From assembly GCA_029864405.1 (NCBI GenBank), contig JAOTTP010000011.1:1-50831 (forward strand): a stretch of DNA of 50,831 nt, in the 5' to 3' direction. The position numbers and the translations under genes are program-made. Origin of the DNA: Nitrospirota bacterium (GTDB taxonomy: Bacteria; Nitrospirota; Nitrospiria; Nitrospirales; UBA8639). The notes under the pieces were generated by a model. It saw nothing but the letters and a program-made list of their open reading frames with translations. It was not told where the DNA came from and did not search any database. Positions 1 to 8,389 of this stretch are shown piece after piece; positions within the stretch are counted from its first letter, which is position 1, and the number at the start of each line of letters is the position of its first letter.

Positions 1-2
1 CT

Positions 3-95
3 CAACCTACAACCATTAACGAGCGTACCGATAAGACCATTGCCACAGACTATGGCGATAAACGGGATAATTTCAACAAGGGTACGACTCAATAA
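3..95 (+). CDS. C-terminal end of an upstream gene (partial, hypothetical)
   Basis: An open frame enters from the left edge and stops with TAA at 93-95, giving the last 30 residues of a protein that is very hydrophilic and rich in Thr, Asp and Lys, ending in GTTQ. A strong factor-independent terminator begins 30 bases after the stop, which supports this frame as a real gene end. The competing frame that runs through the terminator hairpin is less believable. The family cannot be recognised from so short a tail. Confidence 0.45.
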   Translation, partial: QPTTINERTDKTIATDYGDKRDNFNKGTTQ

Positions 96-124
96 GTTTC
101 TGGTTAAAAGCAAGTTCGTAATGA

Positions 125-168
125 AAAAGAGCGTGCCGGTTCAAAAACCGGCACGCTCTTTTGTTATT
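125..168 (+). terminator. Rho-independent terminator
   Basis: A perfect 17-bp stem (125-141 with 146-162) closes a CAAA loop. The GC-rich core is flanked by A and T runs, so the hairpin ends in TTTT followed by GTTATT. It lies just after the partial gene ending at 95 and before the tusA-like gene. The A/T-flanked symmetry could let it work on either strand. Confidence 0.9.
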
Positions 169-252
169 GGGCCAATAAAATCTATTCCGCATAGTCTCTT
201 AAGAGACAAGTTAGTTAATTGATTGATGAGAACGGGAGAATATTGAGAGGAT

Positions 253-477
253 ATGGAAGAATTGGATCTTCGAGGCGTGATTTGCCCTTACAATTTTGTG
301 AAAACCAAGCTTAAGCTGGATTCTTTAGAAATCGGTGACCAATTGAGGGTTTTGTTGGATGAAGGCGAACCAATTCGAAATGTCCCCAAAAGCATTACCA
401 ATGAAGGACATCAGATCCTTAAACAAGAACGAGTTGACCACTATTACCTTATCGTTATTCAGAAGGAAGCTGAATGA
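253..477 (+). CDS. TusA-family sulfurtransferase-like protein
   Basis: This 74-residue protein has the TusA/SirA/YeeD layout: a first beta strand (LDLRGVICP), the conserved Cys-Pro at residues 11-12 that starts the first helix, and a closing strand (YYLIVI). In the family this cysteine carries a persulfide and passes sulfur to tRNA-modification, cofactor or sulfur-oxidation partners. No tusBCDE or sulfur-oxidation gene is adjacent, so the partner is unknown. The ATG at 253 has a purine-rich GAGAGG directly upstream. Its last 23 bases overlap the convergent rsmI. The family assignment is firm; the specific role is not. Confidence 0.85.
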   Translation: MEELDLRGVICPYNFVKTKLKLDSLEIGDQLRVLLDEGEPIRNVPKSITNEGHQILKQERVDHYYLIVIQKEAE

Positions 478-1204
478 TGGGATTCGAGTTGGTGATTTCA
501 GTTGGTGGTTCCGGTTGCCTTTTTTGACGTTGAGGTAACCCTTGAATTAACAGCGTAATTTCTCCTTTAATCGATTTGCCTTTTAACTGCTGAGCCACTT
601 CTTCGATTTCTCCCCGCAGAATTTCTTCGTTGAGTTTTGTCAGTTCTCGTGTCAGCACGATGTGTCTGTTTCCCATGACGGTGGTGATGGCTTGCAAGGT
701 TTTGAGAATCCGATGCTGGGTTTCAAAGACAATGATGGTTCCCTTCTCTTCCTTAAGGTTTTGGAAAAATTTTTCCCTTGCTCCTGGTTTTCTGGGCACA
801 AATCCCTCAAAGATAAACCGATCCGTTGGGAGGCCTGACACGCATAACGCCGTAAGAACGGAGGATGGTCCTGGAATAGGGATCAGCGGAATGTTTGCCT
901 TGATGGCTTGGCGAACCAGATAAAACCCCGGATCGGAAATAAGAGGGGTTCCGGCATCGCAGACCAATGCCACGGAACTTCCTTCCTGGAGGCGCTGAAG
1001 AAGAATGTCGGTTTTCTCCTCCTTGTTGAAATCATGGTAACTGGTGAGTGGCGTGCCGATGTGATAATAGGTGCAGAGTTTCTGTGTGCGCCGTGTGTCT
1101 TCAGCTGCAATAATGGCCACTTCTTGTAGAATGCGGATTGCCCGGAAGGTCATATCTTCCAGATTCCCGATAGGGGTGCTGACAATATAGAGTGTGCCGG
1201 TCAT
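455..1204 (-). CDS. rsmI: 16S rRNA (cytidine(1402)-2'-O)-methyltransferase RsmI
   Basis: RsmI uses S-adenosylmethionine to methylate the 2'-hydroxyl of C1402 in the decoding centre of 16S rRNA. The sequence shows the family signature in order: VSTPIGNLEDMT near the N-terminus, AAEDTRRTQKL, CDAGTPLISDPG, PGPSSVLTAL, GFVPRK and an FETQHR stretch. The length, 249 residues from the ATG at 1204, is typical. The frame stays open to a TTG at 1234, but TGTLYIVSTPIGNLED is the usual start of the family, so the ATG is preferred. The C-terminal tail is Pro/Asn-rich and unconserved. The gene is convergent with the tusA-like gene, with tail overlap, and divergent from the SDR gene. Confidence 0.93.
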   Translation of the reverse strand: MTGTLYIVSTPIGNLEDMTFRAIRILQEVAIIAAEDTRRTQKLCTYYHIGTPLTSYHDFNKEEKTDILLQRLQEGSSVALVCDAGTPLISDPGFYLVRQAIKANIPLIPIPGPSSVLTALCVSGLPTDRFIFEGFVPRKPGAREKFFQNLKEEKGTIIVFETQHRILKTLQAITTVMGNRHIVLTRELTKLNEEILRGEIEEVAQQLKGKSIKGEITLLIQGLPQRQKRQPEPPTEITNSNPIIQLPSE

Positions 1205-1327
1205 GGCCTGTTGAGGAAAGTTGATGTAGGGCAAGGTTGGGATGGTACTGGGTGAGTCTTTGATTGTCCAGGAGAGTCTCGTCGTGCTTGCCTCGTCTCT
1301 CCGTTACCTTATGTAAGGATATAAACG

Positions 1328-2122
1328 ATGGATGAAGACCATAGATTGCAGGGTCAGGTGGCGTTGGTCACGGGAGGTGGAGTGGGGATTGGACGCGCCA
1401 TCGCGCAGGCGTTAGTTGGTCAACAGGCACGAGTCGCTATTTGCGGGAGACGTCTTGAAGCATTAGAGCGCACAGCCGGGGACTTCACTAAGGCTGGTGG
1501 GGAAGTGCTTTCTTTACCATGCGATGTGACCCAACGAGTTGATGTTGAGCGAACCATCAAGGCGGTAATCCAGAAATTCGGTCGTCTGGATATTCTCGTG
1601 AATAACGCTGGAGCATCAGGCAGAACATCGATCCACGATCCTGATGATTCGAAATGGCAGAATATTCTTCAGGTGAATTTAACAGGCAGCTACCTGTGTT
1701 CGAAGCTCGCTGTTCCTCATATGCTCACGCACCGCTATGGCCGTATCGTCAATATTTCCTCAGTCTTGGGACGATTTGGCGTGGCAGGCTATTTGGCGTA
1801 TTGTACGGCCAAGCATGGAATTTTAGGGTTCACCAAAGCTCTGGCGTTGGAGGTCGCCTCTCAAGGCATTACCGTGAACGCCATTTGCCCAACGTGGGTG
1901 GATACCGCAATGGCCAGGCAGGGGATCGAAGAAACCGCAGCCATCCTGGGGGTTTCACCGGAGGAATTTCGGGAAATGGCGATCAGTGCGGTTCCCATCA
2001 AAAGGATGGCGGAAGCCGACGAAGTTGCCAGTGTCGTCCTGTATCTCTGCTCAAAGGCTGCAAGTGCGATGACTGGGCAAGCCTTGAATGTCTGTGGTGG
2101 AGCCACGGCAGGTATTGTATGA
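1328..2122 (+). CDS. SDR-family NAD(P)-dependent oxidoreductase
   Basis: A 264-residue classical short-chain dehydrogenase. The Rossmann glycine motif TGGGVGIG is at residues 15-22, the NNAG motif at 92-95, and the catalytic Ser145, Tyr158 and Lys162 have the correct 13-residue and 4-residue spacings. CGRR after the second strand suggests NADP(H) preference. The C-terminal VCGGATAGIV resembles FabG and 3-hydroxybutyrate dehydrogenase-like members, but motifs alone do not give the substrate. The ATG has AAGGAT eight bases upstream. It stands between divergent rsmI and the haem operon, and the 135-base gap to ccsA shows no clear terminator. Confidence 0.85.
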   Translation: MDEDHRLQGQVALVTGGGVGIGRAIAQALVGQQARVAICGRRLEALERTAGDFTKAGGEVLSLPCDVTQRVDVERTIKAVIQKFGRLDILVNNAGASGRTSIHDPDDSKWQNILQVNLTGSYLCSKLAVPHMLTHRYGRIVNISSVLGRFGVAGYLAYCTAKHGILGFTKALALEVASQGITVNAICPTWVDTAMARQGIEETAAILGVSPEEFREMAISAVPIKRMAEADEVASVVLYLCSKAASAMTGQALNVCGGATAGIV

Positions 2123-2257
2123 GTGGTTATCCTGTGTGGCTTTCCTGTTGTCTTTCAATAATGAATGTTGGTAACTCGTTGATTTTCTTGACCTTCTCTA
2201 GAGGCAGATCTATACTCGACATGGGTTTTTGTGTCTGTCTCTTTAATAGGTTGTTCA

Positions 2258-3067
2258 ATGCCTGAATTGTTGTCTTATCTCACCATGGGTCTCTATTTTG
2301 GAGGGACGCTCCTTTTTCTTCTGTATCTCTGGCATCGCTCTGAAATCATCTCAAAAATTTCTCTTGTGGCCACAAGTTTGGGGTTTTTTTCTCATACTGC
2401 GGCGCTCATCATGGCTATGGTGTCGACTGGTCATGTCCCTATCATGACCTTTAAGGATGCGATGTCCTTTTTTGCCTGGGGGTTAGTGTTGGTCTTTTTG
2501 GTGGTTGGACTGAAACGGGGCTTAGAAGTGTTGGGCGCATTTATTCTTCCTCTGGCTTTTCTTTCTCTTGTCTCGGCAACCCTGGCGCCTCAGGCGGCCG
2601 ACTCGCTTGCCCCGGTTTTTCAGACGGTGTGGGTGCATGTGACCCTGAGTATCTTGGGTACCATTGGATTTGCCGTGGCCTTCGTGGCCGGGCTGATGTA
2701 TGTGATGCAAGAGCGTCTCTTGAAGTCCAAGCAATTTAATGTCTTATCGTTCAAGCTTCCTCCGCTGGATTTTTTAGATTCGTTAAATCAACGATCCATC
2801 CTTTTTGGTTTTCCCTTATTAACTTTGGGAATTCTGACGGGGGCGGTATCAGCCCAATTGACGATTGGATCGTACCTGAGTTGGAATTCTGAGCAAATTT
2901 GGGCGTTGATTACCTGGTTCTTTTATTTCGCGGTCCTGTTGGGAAGGGTGACGGCTGGATGGAGAGCGAAAAAGGCCGCCTATCTGACCATTGTCGGATT
3001 TGCCGGAGTGATTTTGACTTTTGTCGGCATCCTTATCAAAAGTCCTCAACCCTTGTCACCGTTATGA
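2258..3067 (+). CDS. ccsA: Cytochrome c biogenesis protein CcsA / HemX-family membrane protein
   Basis: A polytopic inner-membrane protein of 269 residues with about eight hydrophobic segments. The tryptophan-rich signature appears near residues 205-225 as GSYLSWNSEQIWALITW, the expected degenerate form of the WWD-type haem-handling loop of CcsA/CcmC/HemX proteins. System II cytochrome c assembly uses CcsA to move haem to apocytochromes; HemX homologues beside hemA instead affect HemA levels. The position directly before hemA fits either role. The start at 2258 (MPELLS) has TAGG upstream and is preferred to 2231. The stop overlaps the hemA start as ATGA (3064-3067), so the two are translationally coupled. 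Confidence 0.82.
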   Translation: MPELLSYLTMGLYFGGTLLFLLYLWHRSEIISKISLVATSLGFFSHTAALIMAMVSTGHVPIMTFKDAMSFFAWGLVLVFLVVGLKRGLEVLGAFILPLAFLSLVSATLAPQAADSLAPVFQTVWVHVTLSILGTIGFAVAFVAGLMYVMQERLLKSKQFNVLSFKLPPLDFLDSLNQRSILFGFPLLTLGILTGAVSAQLTIGSYLSWNSEQIWALITWFFYFAVLLGRVTAGWRAKKAAYLTIVGFAGVILTFVGILIKSPQPLSPL

Positions 3068-4422
3068 ATATTATCGTGTTAGGTCTCAACCATCGGACGG
3101 CTTCCGTCGAACTTCGCGAATTACTCGCTATCCAGGATAGCCGGATGGGAGAAGCGTTGGGTCGGCTCATGGCGTATCCCGGAATCAAAGAGGCCATGTA
3201 TCTGGGGACCTGCAACCGGGTTGAAGTGTATGCGGTCGTTGAAAAGGGGGAATGGGGTTTTCGTCAATTGGAAGATTTTTTGGTCTCAACCCATTTTTCC
3301 TTGTCGTCTGAGGATTTACTCCCTCACCTGTATCGTTATAGTGATGATGAAGCCATCGCGCATTTGTTTCGGGTGTCCGCCAGTTTAGATTCCATGGTCG
3401 TGGGAGAGCCCCAGGTCCTTGGGCAAGTGAAGGAAGCCTATGAGCTGGCTCTGACCCATCGTTCATCCGGAGTCATTCTCAATAAGGTCGTCAAAAAAGC
3501 CATTTCGGTAGGGAAGAGTGTCCGGACGAACACGCGGATTGGGGAGTATGCCGTTTCCGTCAGTTATGCCGCAGTGGAATTAGCCAAAAAAGTTTTTTCC
3601 AATCTGAAACAACGAGTCGTGTTGTTAGTGGGCGCAGGGGAGATGGGAAAGTTGGCGGCGCAACATCTGGTGAACCAGGGTGTCAAAGAAGTCCTCATTA
3701 CGAATCGGAATCATCATCGCGCTTTCACCCTGGCGGAACGGTTTCACGGGCATGCGGTTCCTTATGAACAGCTTCGAAGCACGCTACCCAAAGTAGATAT
3801 TGTTATTTGCGCCACGGGCGCTCCCCACTATGTCATTTCCAAAGATGATATCGAAAGGGCGGTGCATCATCGAATGAACCGGCCGATGTTTTTGATTGAT
3901 ATTACGGTGCCTCGAAATATTGATCCGACGGTCAAGGATGTTGATAACGCGTATTTGTTTGATATTGATGACCTTAAAGCCCATGTGGGGCAAAATCAGG
4001 AAGAACGATTAAAAGAAGCCGAAACGGCAGAGCACATGGTGAGAGAAGAAGTCGGAAGTATGGTGGCCTGGGTTCGGGGGCTGGAAGCGACACCCACCAT
4101 TGTCGCCTTGAGAAAAAAAGCGGAAGAGATTAAACAGGGCGAGCTGGAGAAAGTCTTTAATCGTTTGGGGGAATTGTCCCCGAAGGAGCGAGCTGCCATT
4201 GAAGGGCTTGCCTCGGCGATTGTGAATAAATTACTCCATGGCCCGGTCGTGACGTTAAAAACGGAAGCGCAATCTCAAAATGGATTTGCGTTCATTGAAG
4301 CCGCCCGACGGTTCTTTGAACTTCGGGAACGGGAGATCCACTCCGAGGAGATCCAGCTTCTCAAGGATGAGGCCGGTGATGTCATCAGCGAAGAGACGCT
4401 GCCGCAGAAGGATGGCGTGTGA
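3064..4422 (+). CDS. hemA: Glutamyl-tRNA reductase HemA
   Basis: First committed step of C5-pathway tetrapyrrole synthesis: reduction of glutamyl-tRNA(Glu) to glutamate-1-semialdehyde with NADPH. The 452-residue protein starts MNIIVLGLNHRTASVE and carries the catalytic cysteine at position 50 in GTCNRVEVY. The NADPH-binding VGAGEMGKLAA follows in the middle, and the C-terminal helical dimerisation domain (KLLHGP and onwards) is present. The long in-frame extension back to 2899 lies inside ccsA and is rejected. The start overlaps the ccsA stop by four bases and the stop overlaps the hemC GTG start (GTGA), so the cluster is co-translated. Confidence 0.96.
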   Translation: MNIIVLGLNHRTASVELRELLAIQDSRMGEALGRLMAYPGIKEAMYLGTCNRVEVYAVVEKGEWGFRQLEDFLVSTHFSLSSEDLLPHLYRYSDDEAIAHLFRVSASLDSMVVGEPQVLGQVKEAYELALTHRSSGVILNKVVKKAISVGKSVRTNTRIGEYAVSVSYAAVELAKKVFSNLKQRVVLLVGAGEMGKLAAQHLVNQGVKEVLITNRNHHRAFTLAERFHGHAVPYEQLRSTLPKVDIVICATGAPHYVISKDDIERAVHHRMNRPMFLIDITVPRNIDPTVKDVDNAYLFDIDDLKAHVGQNQEERLKEAETAEHMVREEVGSMVAWVRGLEATPTIVALRKKAEEIKQGELEKVFNRLGELSPKERAAIEGLASAIVNKLLHGPVVTLKTEAQSQNGFAFIEAARRFFELREREIHSEEIQLLKDEAGDVISEETLPQKDGV

Positions 4423-5369
4423 ATCAACGGGATAGTCCAACACGATCCACGCTCATCGTGGGGACGCGAGGAAGCCAATTGGCCATATGGCAAGCCGAAT
4501 GGGTGCAATGCCAGCTCAAAGCCATTGCGCCGGATATTTCTGTGATTTTGAAGCGCATCCAAACCAGTGGAGATAAAATTCAAGATGTGCCGTTGGCTAA
4601 AATTGGAGGAAAGGGGCTGTTTGTCAAAGAAATCGAAGAAGCTCTTCTCCGACGAGACATTGATCTGGCTGTTCATAGCATGAAAGATGTGCCTTCAGAA
4701 TTACCTGAAGGGTTGGAGATTGTTTGTGTTCCCGAGCGGGAAGATCCTAGAGATGCGTTGATTGCCCGTGAAGGCTATACCTTAGCGACTTTGCCGGTCG
4801 GTGCACGAGTTGGAACCAGTAGTTTGCGAAGACAGGCGCAGTTGTTACATGTTCGTCAGGATCTTGAAATTGCGATGTTGCGCGGGAATGTGGATACACG
4901 GCTTCGAAAGGTTCGTGAGGGTCATTTTGATGCCATCATTCTCGCGGCTTCCGGCCTCAAGCGCTTGGGCTGGGATCAAGAAGTGACGGAATATTTGTCT
5001 GTGGATGTGAGTTTGCCGGCAATTGGACAAGGTTCGCTAGGTCTTGAAGGTCGGAAAGATGATACGTTGGTTCGAGATCTGGTCGCTCAGTTTGAACATC
5101 GGCTAACCCGGATTGCGGTCACTGCCGAACGAGCGTTGCTTGCAGGCTTGGAGGGCGGATGTCAGGTTCCTATTGCCGGTTATGCGACTCTCCAAGGTGA
5201 CACCTTGACTCTCGATGGGTTAGTCGCGAGCCTTGATGGAAAGCGATATATTCGTCAAGTGGTATCGGGCCCCGCGGGAGAGGCCGAATCAATTGGCACC
5301 AGGGTGGCTGAGCAATTATTGGATGGTGGGGCCCAACCCATTCTCCAGGAAATTTATGGGGCGGCATGA
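4419..5369 (+). CDS. hemC: Porphobilinogen deaminase (hydroxymethylbilane synthase) HemC
   Basis: Polymerises four porphobilinogens into hydroxymethylbilane. The 316 residues contain VGTRGSQLAIWQ, the substrate-binding DLAVHSMKDVP, RVGTSSLRRQAQL and RGNVDTRLRK. Cys248 in EGGCQVPIAGYA is the dipyrromethane cofactor attachment site. The start is GTG at 4419, overlapping the hemA stop. The protein begins MNQRDSPTRSTLIVGTRGS, so about ten residues precede the conserved core. It is followed by cobA-hemD with an ATGA overlap, placing PBG polymerisation and cyclisation in the same translational unit. Confidence 0.96.
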   Translation: MNQRDSPTRSTLIVGTRGSQLAIWQAEWVQCQLKAIAPDISVILKRIQTSGDKIQDVPLAKIGGKGLFVKEIEEALLRRDIDLAVHSMKDVPSELPEGLEIVCVPEREDPRDALIAREGYTLATLPVGARVGTSSLRRQAQLLHVRQDLEIAMLRGNVDTRLRKVREGHFDAIILAASGLKRLGWDQEVTEYLSVDVSLPAIGQGSLGLEGRKDDTLVRDLVAQFEHRLTRIAVTAERALLAGLEGGCQVPIAGYATLQGDTLTLDGLVASLDGKRYIRQVVSGPAGEAESIGTRVAEQLLDGGAQPILQEIYGAA

Positions 5370-6937
5370 CCAAGTCGGTTGCAAGTAACGGTCGGGTATT
5401 TCTAGTTGGAGCCGGGCCTGGAGATGCCAAGTTGCTGACCTTACGAGGGAAAGAATGTTTAGAGCAGGCTGACGTGGTGCTTTACGATCACTTGGCTAAT
5501 CCGGAGTTGTTGAAATTTGCCCCTTCCCATGCCGAGTGTATTTACGTCGGCCGAAAGGGGCGTGGGGCCTACCGAGATCAGGCAGAGATTCATGCCTTGT
5601 TGGTCACGAAGGCTCAAGAAGGTAAGTGTGTGGTGCGACTGAAGGGGGGGGACCCCTTTGTGTTTGGCCGTGGAGGTGAAGAAGCCGAGGTGGTTGCTGA
5701 CGCAGGAATCTCATTCGAAGTCGTGCCGGGTGTCACTGCGGCCGTGGCCGTCCCGGCTTATGCGGGTATTCCCGTGACGCATCGGACTCTGGCCTCGACC
5801 GTGGCATTCGTGACCGGGCATGAAGATCCGACGAAACCCTCAAGTGCGATGGAATGGCCGCGTCTTGCTTCGACCGAAGGGACTCTGGTCTTTTTGATGG
5901 GTATGAAAAATCTTCCCCAGATTGTGGATCGGCTCATTCAGGAAGGCAAGCCTGCGACGACTCCCGTGGCGGTGATCCGATGGGGGACCTATGCTCGCCA
6001 ACGAACGGTGGTGGGGACGTTATCCGATATTGTGGGGTTAGCTTCCCAGGCAGAGATGAGTCCGCCGACGGTGATTGTCGTGGGTGAAGTCGTTCGGTTA
6101 CGTGAGCGACTGAACTGGTATGAATCACGGCCTTTGTTTGGACAAGGAGTCTTGGTGACCAGACCTCGTGCTCAGGCGCCGGCTCTTTCAAATTTGCTGG
6201 CAGCGCAGGGTGCCGAACCTGTGGAATGCCCTACGTTGGAGATTCATCCTCCTGATAGCTGGACGCCTGTGGATGAGGCGATTGCCGCGCTTTCGACATA
6301 CGATTGGGTGATTTTTACGAGTGTGAATGGCGTGCAATCCTTCATGGGGCGGCTCTGGTTTCTTCACAAAGATGTGCGAAGTTTGGCCGGACTCCGCGTG
6401 TGTTGTATTGGTCCTCGGACACAGGAAGAGGCTGCTCGTTGGGGGATCGCCTCGGATCTGGTTCCTCAAGATTTTCAGGCCGAAGGGATTTTGGCGGCCA
6501 TGGGTGGGTTAGGGGTCGCCGGGCAACGGATATTGATTCCACGAGCCAAAGTGGCACGCGAGATTCTTCCTGACCAATTGGAAGCCATGGGTGCTAAGGT
6601 TCATGTGGTTCATGCCTATCAAGCTCTGCCTCCTACAGTCGAGATTGGCCCTATTCGTGATCGACTCCGCAACAGGGAAATTCAGTATCTGACCTTTACC
6701 AGTTCTTCCACGGTGAGGAATTTTTGCCAGTTGTTTGAGAATCGCCAGGAATTGCAGGAATTAACCCGGCATACGACTGTCGCGGTCATTGGTCCGATCA
6801 CGGCTCAAACCGTTCAGGAAGAAGGGCTGTCGGTGGATGTCGTGGCCTTGGAGAATACCGTTCCGGCGTTGGTCGATGCCATGATCATTCATGCACAGCA
6901 AGCTCCGAGGGATACGCGATTGGTCTCGTCTTCATAA
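5366..6937 (+). CDS. Fused uroporphyrinogen-III C-methyltransferase / uroporphyrinogen-III synthase (CobA-HemD)
   Basis: A 523-residue bifunctional protein. Residues about 8-250 are a SAM-dependent uroporphyrinogen-III methyltransferase with FLVGAGPGDAKLLTLRG, YVGRKG, LKGGDPFVFGRGGEE, the PGVTAA loop and GIPVTHR, making precorrin-2 for sirohaem, haem d1 or cobalamin. Residues about 262-515 are HemD, starting GVLVTRPRAQ and containing TSVNGVQSF and FTSSSTVRNF, which cyclises hydroxymethylbilane. The fusion occurs in several phyla and joins formation of uroporphyrinogen III to its first diversion. It overlaps hemC by four bases. No separate hemD is seen nearby, so this probably supplies the cell's only uroporphyrinogen-III synthase. 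Confidence 0.93.
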   Translation: MTKSVASNGRVFLVGAGPGDAKLLTLRGKECLEQADVVLYDHLANPELLKFAPSHAECIYVGRKGRGAYRDQAEIHALLVTKAQEGKCVVRLKGGDPFVFGRGGEEAEVVADAGISFEVVPGVTAAVAVPAYAGIPVTHRTLASTVAFVTGHEDPTKPSSAMEWPRLASTEGTLVFLMGMKNLPQIVDRLIQEGKPATTPVAVIRWGTYARQRTVVGTLSDIVGLASQAEMSPPTVIVVGEVVRLRERLNWYESRPLFGQGVLVTRPRAQAPALSNLLAAQGAEPVECPTLEIHPPDSWTPVDEAIAALSTYDWVIFTSVNGVQSFMGRLWFLHKDVRSLAGLRVCCIGPRTQEEAARWGIASDLVPQDFQAEGILAAMGGLGVAGQRILIPRAKVAREILPDQLEAMGAKVHVVHAYQALPPTVEIGPIRDRLRNREIQYLTFTSSSTVRNFCQLFENRQELQELTRHTTVAVIGPITAQTVQEEGLSVDVVALENTVPALVDAMIIHAQQAPRDTRLVSSS

Positions 6938-7004
6938 TTACTCTATGGCGTAGGAAGTTCTGGACACCACGTTTTGTTAACCGATTGATGGGAGGAGAAG
7001 TGTC

Positions 7005-7397
7005 ATGGTTCCTGTAAAATCTTGTATGGTCCCGGTAGGCAAAATTGTCAAAGTTGACCGTGATATTTTGGTCAAGACCGCTGCGGAAATGATGCGGGAT
7101 AATGGAATCGGGAGTGTGATTGTGACCAGTGGAGAGGAAATCATCGGCATTTTGACTGATACGGACTTGGTGCGACGAGTGGTTGCTGCGGGTGCGGACC
7201 CGATGCAGACCACTGTCGAAAAAATTATGTCCGCTCCGATTGTCAGTATCGAGGCAGATCGAACCCTGTTGGATGCGAATGATTTAATGGCCAAAGAACA
7301 TATTCGGCATCTGGGTATTACCCAGGATGGGACTATGGTGGGGATGATCTCTGTGCGGGACTTGGTTGTCTTTTTAACGAATCTTCCTCGAAAGTAA
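7005..7397 (+). CDS. Two-CBS-domain protein
   Basis: The 130-residue protein consists almost only of two CBS repeats forming one Bateman module. The first runs from residue 10 to about 62 ([24 protein letters not shown] followed by GILTDTDLV). The second is about 70-128 ([21 protein letters not shown] to [12 protein letters not shown]). Such modules bind adenine nucleotides or SAM and act as sensors; no catalytic domain is attached. A good GGAGGAG ribosome site precedes the ATG. It sits between cobA-hemD and hemB, with only eight bases to hemB, so it is probably expressed with tetrapyrrole synthesis. A regulatory role there is inference only. Confidence 0.85.
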   Translation: MVPVKSCMVPVGKIVKVDRDILVKTAAEMMRDNGIGSVIVTSGEEIIGILTDTDLVRRVVAAGADPMQTTVEKIMSAPIVSIEADRTLLDANDLMAKEHIRHLGITQDGTMVGMISVRDLVVFLTNLPRK

Positions 7398-7405
7398 GGA
7401 CGAGT

Positions 7406-8389
7406 ATGGGTTTCCCCGTTCACCGATTACGTCGATTGCGCCAGCATGAATCCCTTCGCCGAATGGTTCGGGAGACTCAGCTGAGCCCGGCAGATTTTAT
7501 CTACCCCTTGTTTGTGACCTTTGGTGAGAATAAGCAAGAGCCGATCGCCTCGATGCCTGGTCAATCGCGGTGGTCTGTCGATCGTGTAGTTCAGGAAGCC
7601 AAGGAGGCCTGGGAATTAGGGATTCCGGCCGTTATCCTGTTTGGGATTCCTGAACACAAGGATGAGCGTGGATCTTCCGCCTATGAGAAGGAAGGGGTCG
7701 TTCAGCGTGCGGTTCGGGCACTTAAGGATCAATTGCCTGATTTAATGGTCATCACCGATGTGTGCATTGATGAATATACTTCGCACGGCCATTGCGGAAT
7801 TGTCCGTGACGGCCGGATTCTCAATGATGAAACGCTGGAGTGTCTTCAAGCAATGGCGCTGAGTCATGCGGAGGCGGGGGTCGATATGGTTGCCCCTTCC
7901 GATATGATGGACGGCCGGGTTGCCGCGATCCGTCAGGCCTTGGACCAACAAGGCCTGTCTGAAATGCCCATCATGGCCTATTCCGCCAAGTATGCTTCCG
8001 CGTTATATGCCCCGTTTCGCGATGCGGCCTTCTCCAGTCCATCTTTTGGGGACCGACGGTCCTACCAAATGGATGCAGCCAACGGGAGGGAAGCACTGCG
8101 TGAGGTTGAATTGGATATTCAGGAGGGTGCCGATATTGTGATGGTGAAACCGGCCCTGTTTTATTTGGATATTCTTCGACGAGTTCGTGAACTTGTGGCC
8201 GTTCCCGTGGCGGCCTATCAAGTGAGTGGAGAATACAGCATGATCAAGGCTGCGGCGCAATTAGGCTGGGTTGATGAATCCTCGGTCATGATGGAAAGTT
8301 TACTCTCCATTAAACGCGCAGGGGCGGACCTGATCCTGACGTATTTTGCCAAAGAGGCCGCATGCCTCCTCAACCGTGACGGTGTATGA
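7406..8389 (+). CDS. hemB: Porphobilinogen synthase (delta-aminolevulinate dehydratase) HemB
   Basis: Condenses two 5-aminolevulinates into porphobilinogen. At 327 residues it has the normal length, with the two active-site lysines at Lys195 (YSAKYAS) and Lys248 (VMVKPAL). The metal loop reads [14 protein letters not shown]: Cys120 and Cys130 of the zinc triad are present, but the middle ligand is Asp122, a mixed form between the three-Cys zinc type and the Ala/Asp magnesium type. The AAGGAC before the ATG is a good ribosome site. The stop overlaps the ribF start (ATGA). Together with hemA, hemC and cobA-hemD it gives most of the route to uroporphyrinogen III; hemL is not in the window. Confidence 0.95.
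   Translation: MGFPVHRLRRLRQHESLRRMVRETQLSPADFIYPLFVTFGENKQEPIASMPGQSRWSVDRVVQEAKEAWELGIPAVILFGIPEHKDERGSSAYEKEGVVQRAVRALKDQLPDLMVITDVCIDEYTSHGHCGIVRDGRILNDETLECLQAMALSHAEAGVDMVAPSDMMDGRVAAIRQALDQQGLSEMPIMAYSAKYASALYAPFRDAAFSSPSFGDRRSYQMDAANGREALREVELDIQEGADIVMVKPALFYLDILRRVRELVAVPVAAYQVSGEYSMIKAAAQLGWVDESSVMMESLLSIKRAGADLILTYFAKEAACLLNRDGV

Noticed and set aside
40-222. 60-codon frame running across the first terminator
   Set aside because: It reads through a perfect 17-bp terminator hairpin, and the alternative frame ending at 95 looks more protein-like.
2899-3063. N-terminal extension of hemA
   Set aside because: It lies entirely inside ccsA in another frame; the family start MNIIVLGLNHRT is at 3064.
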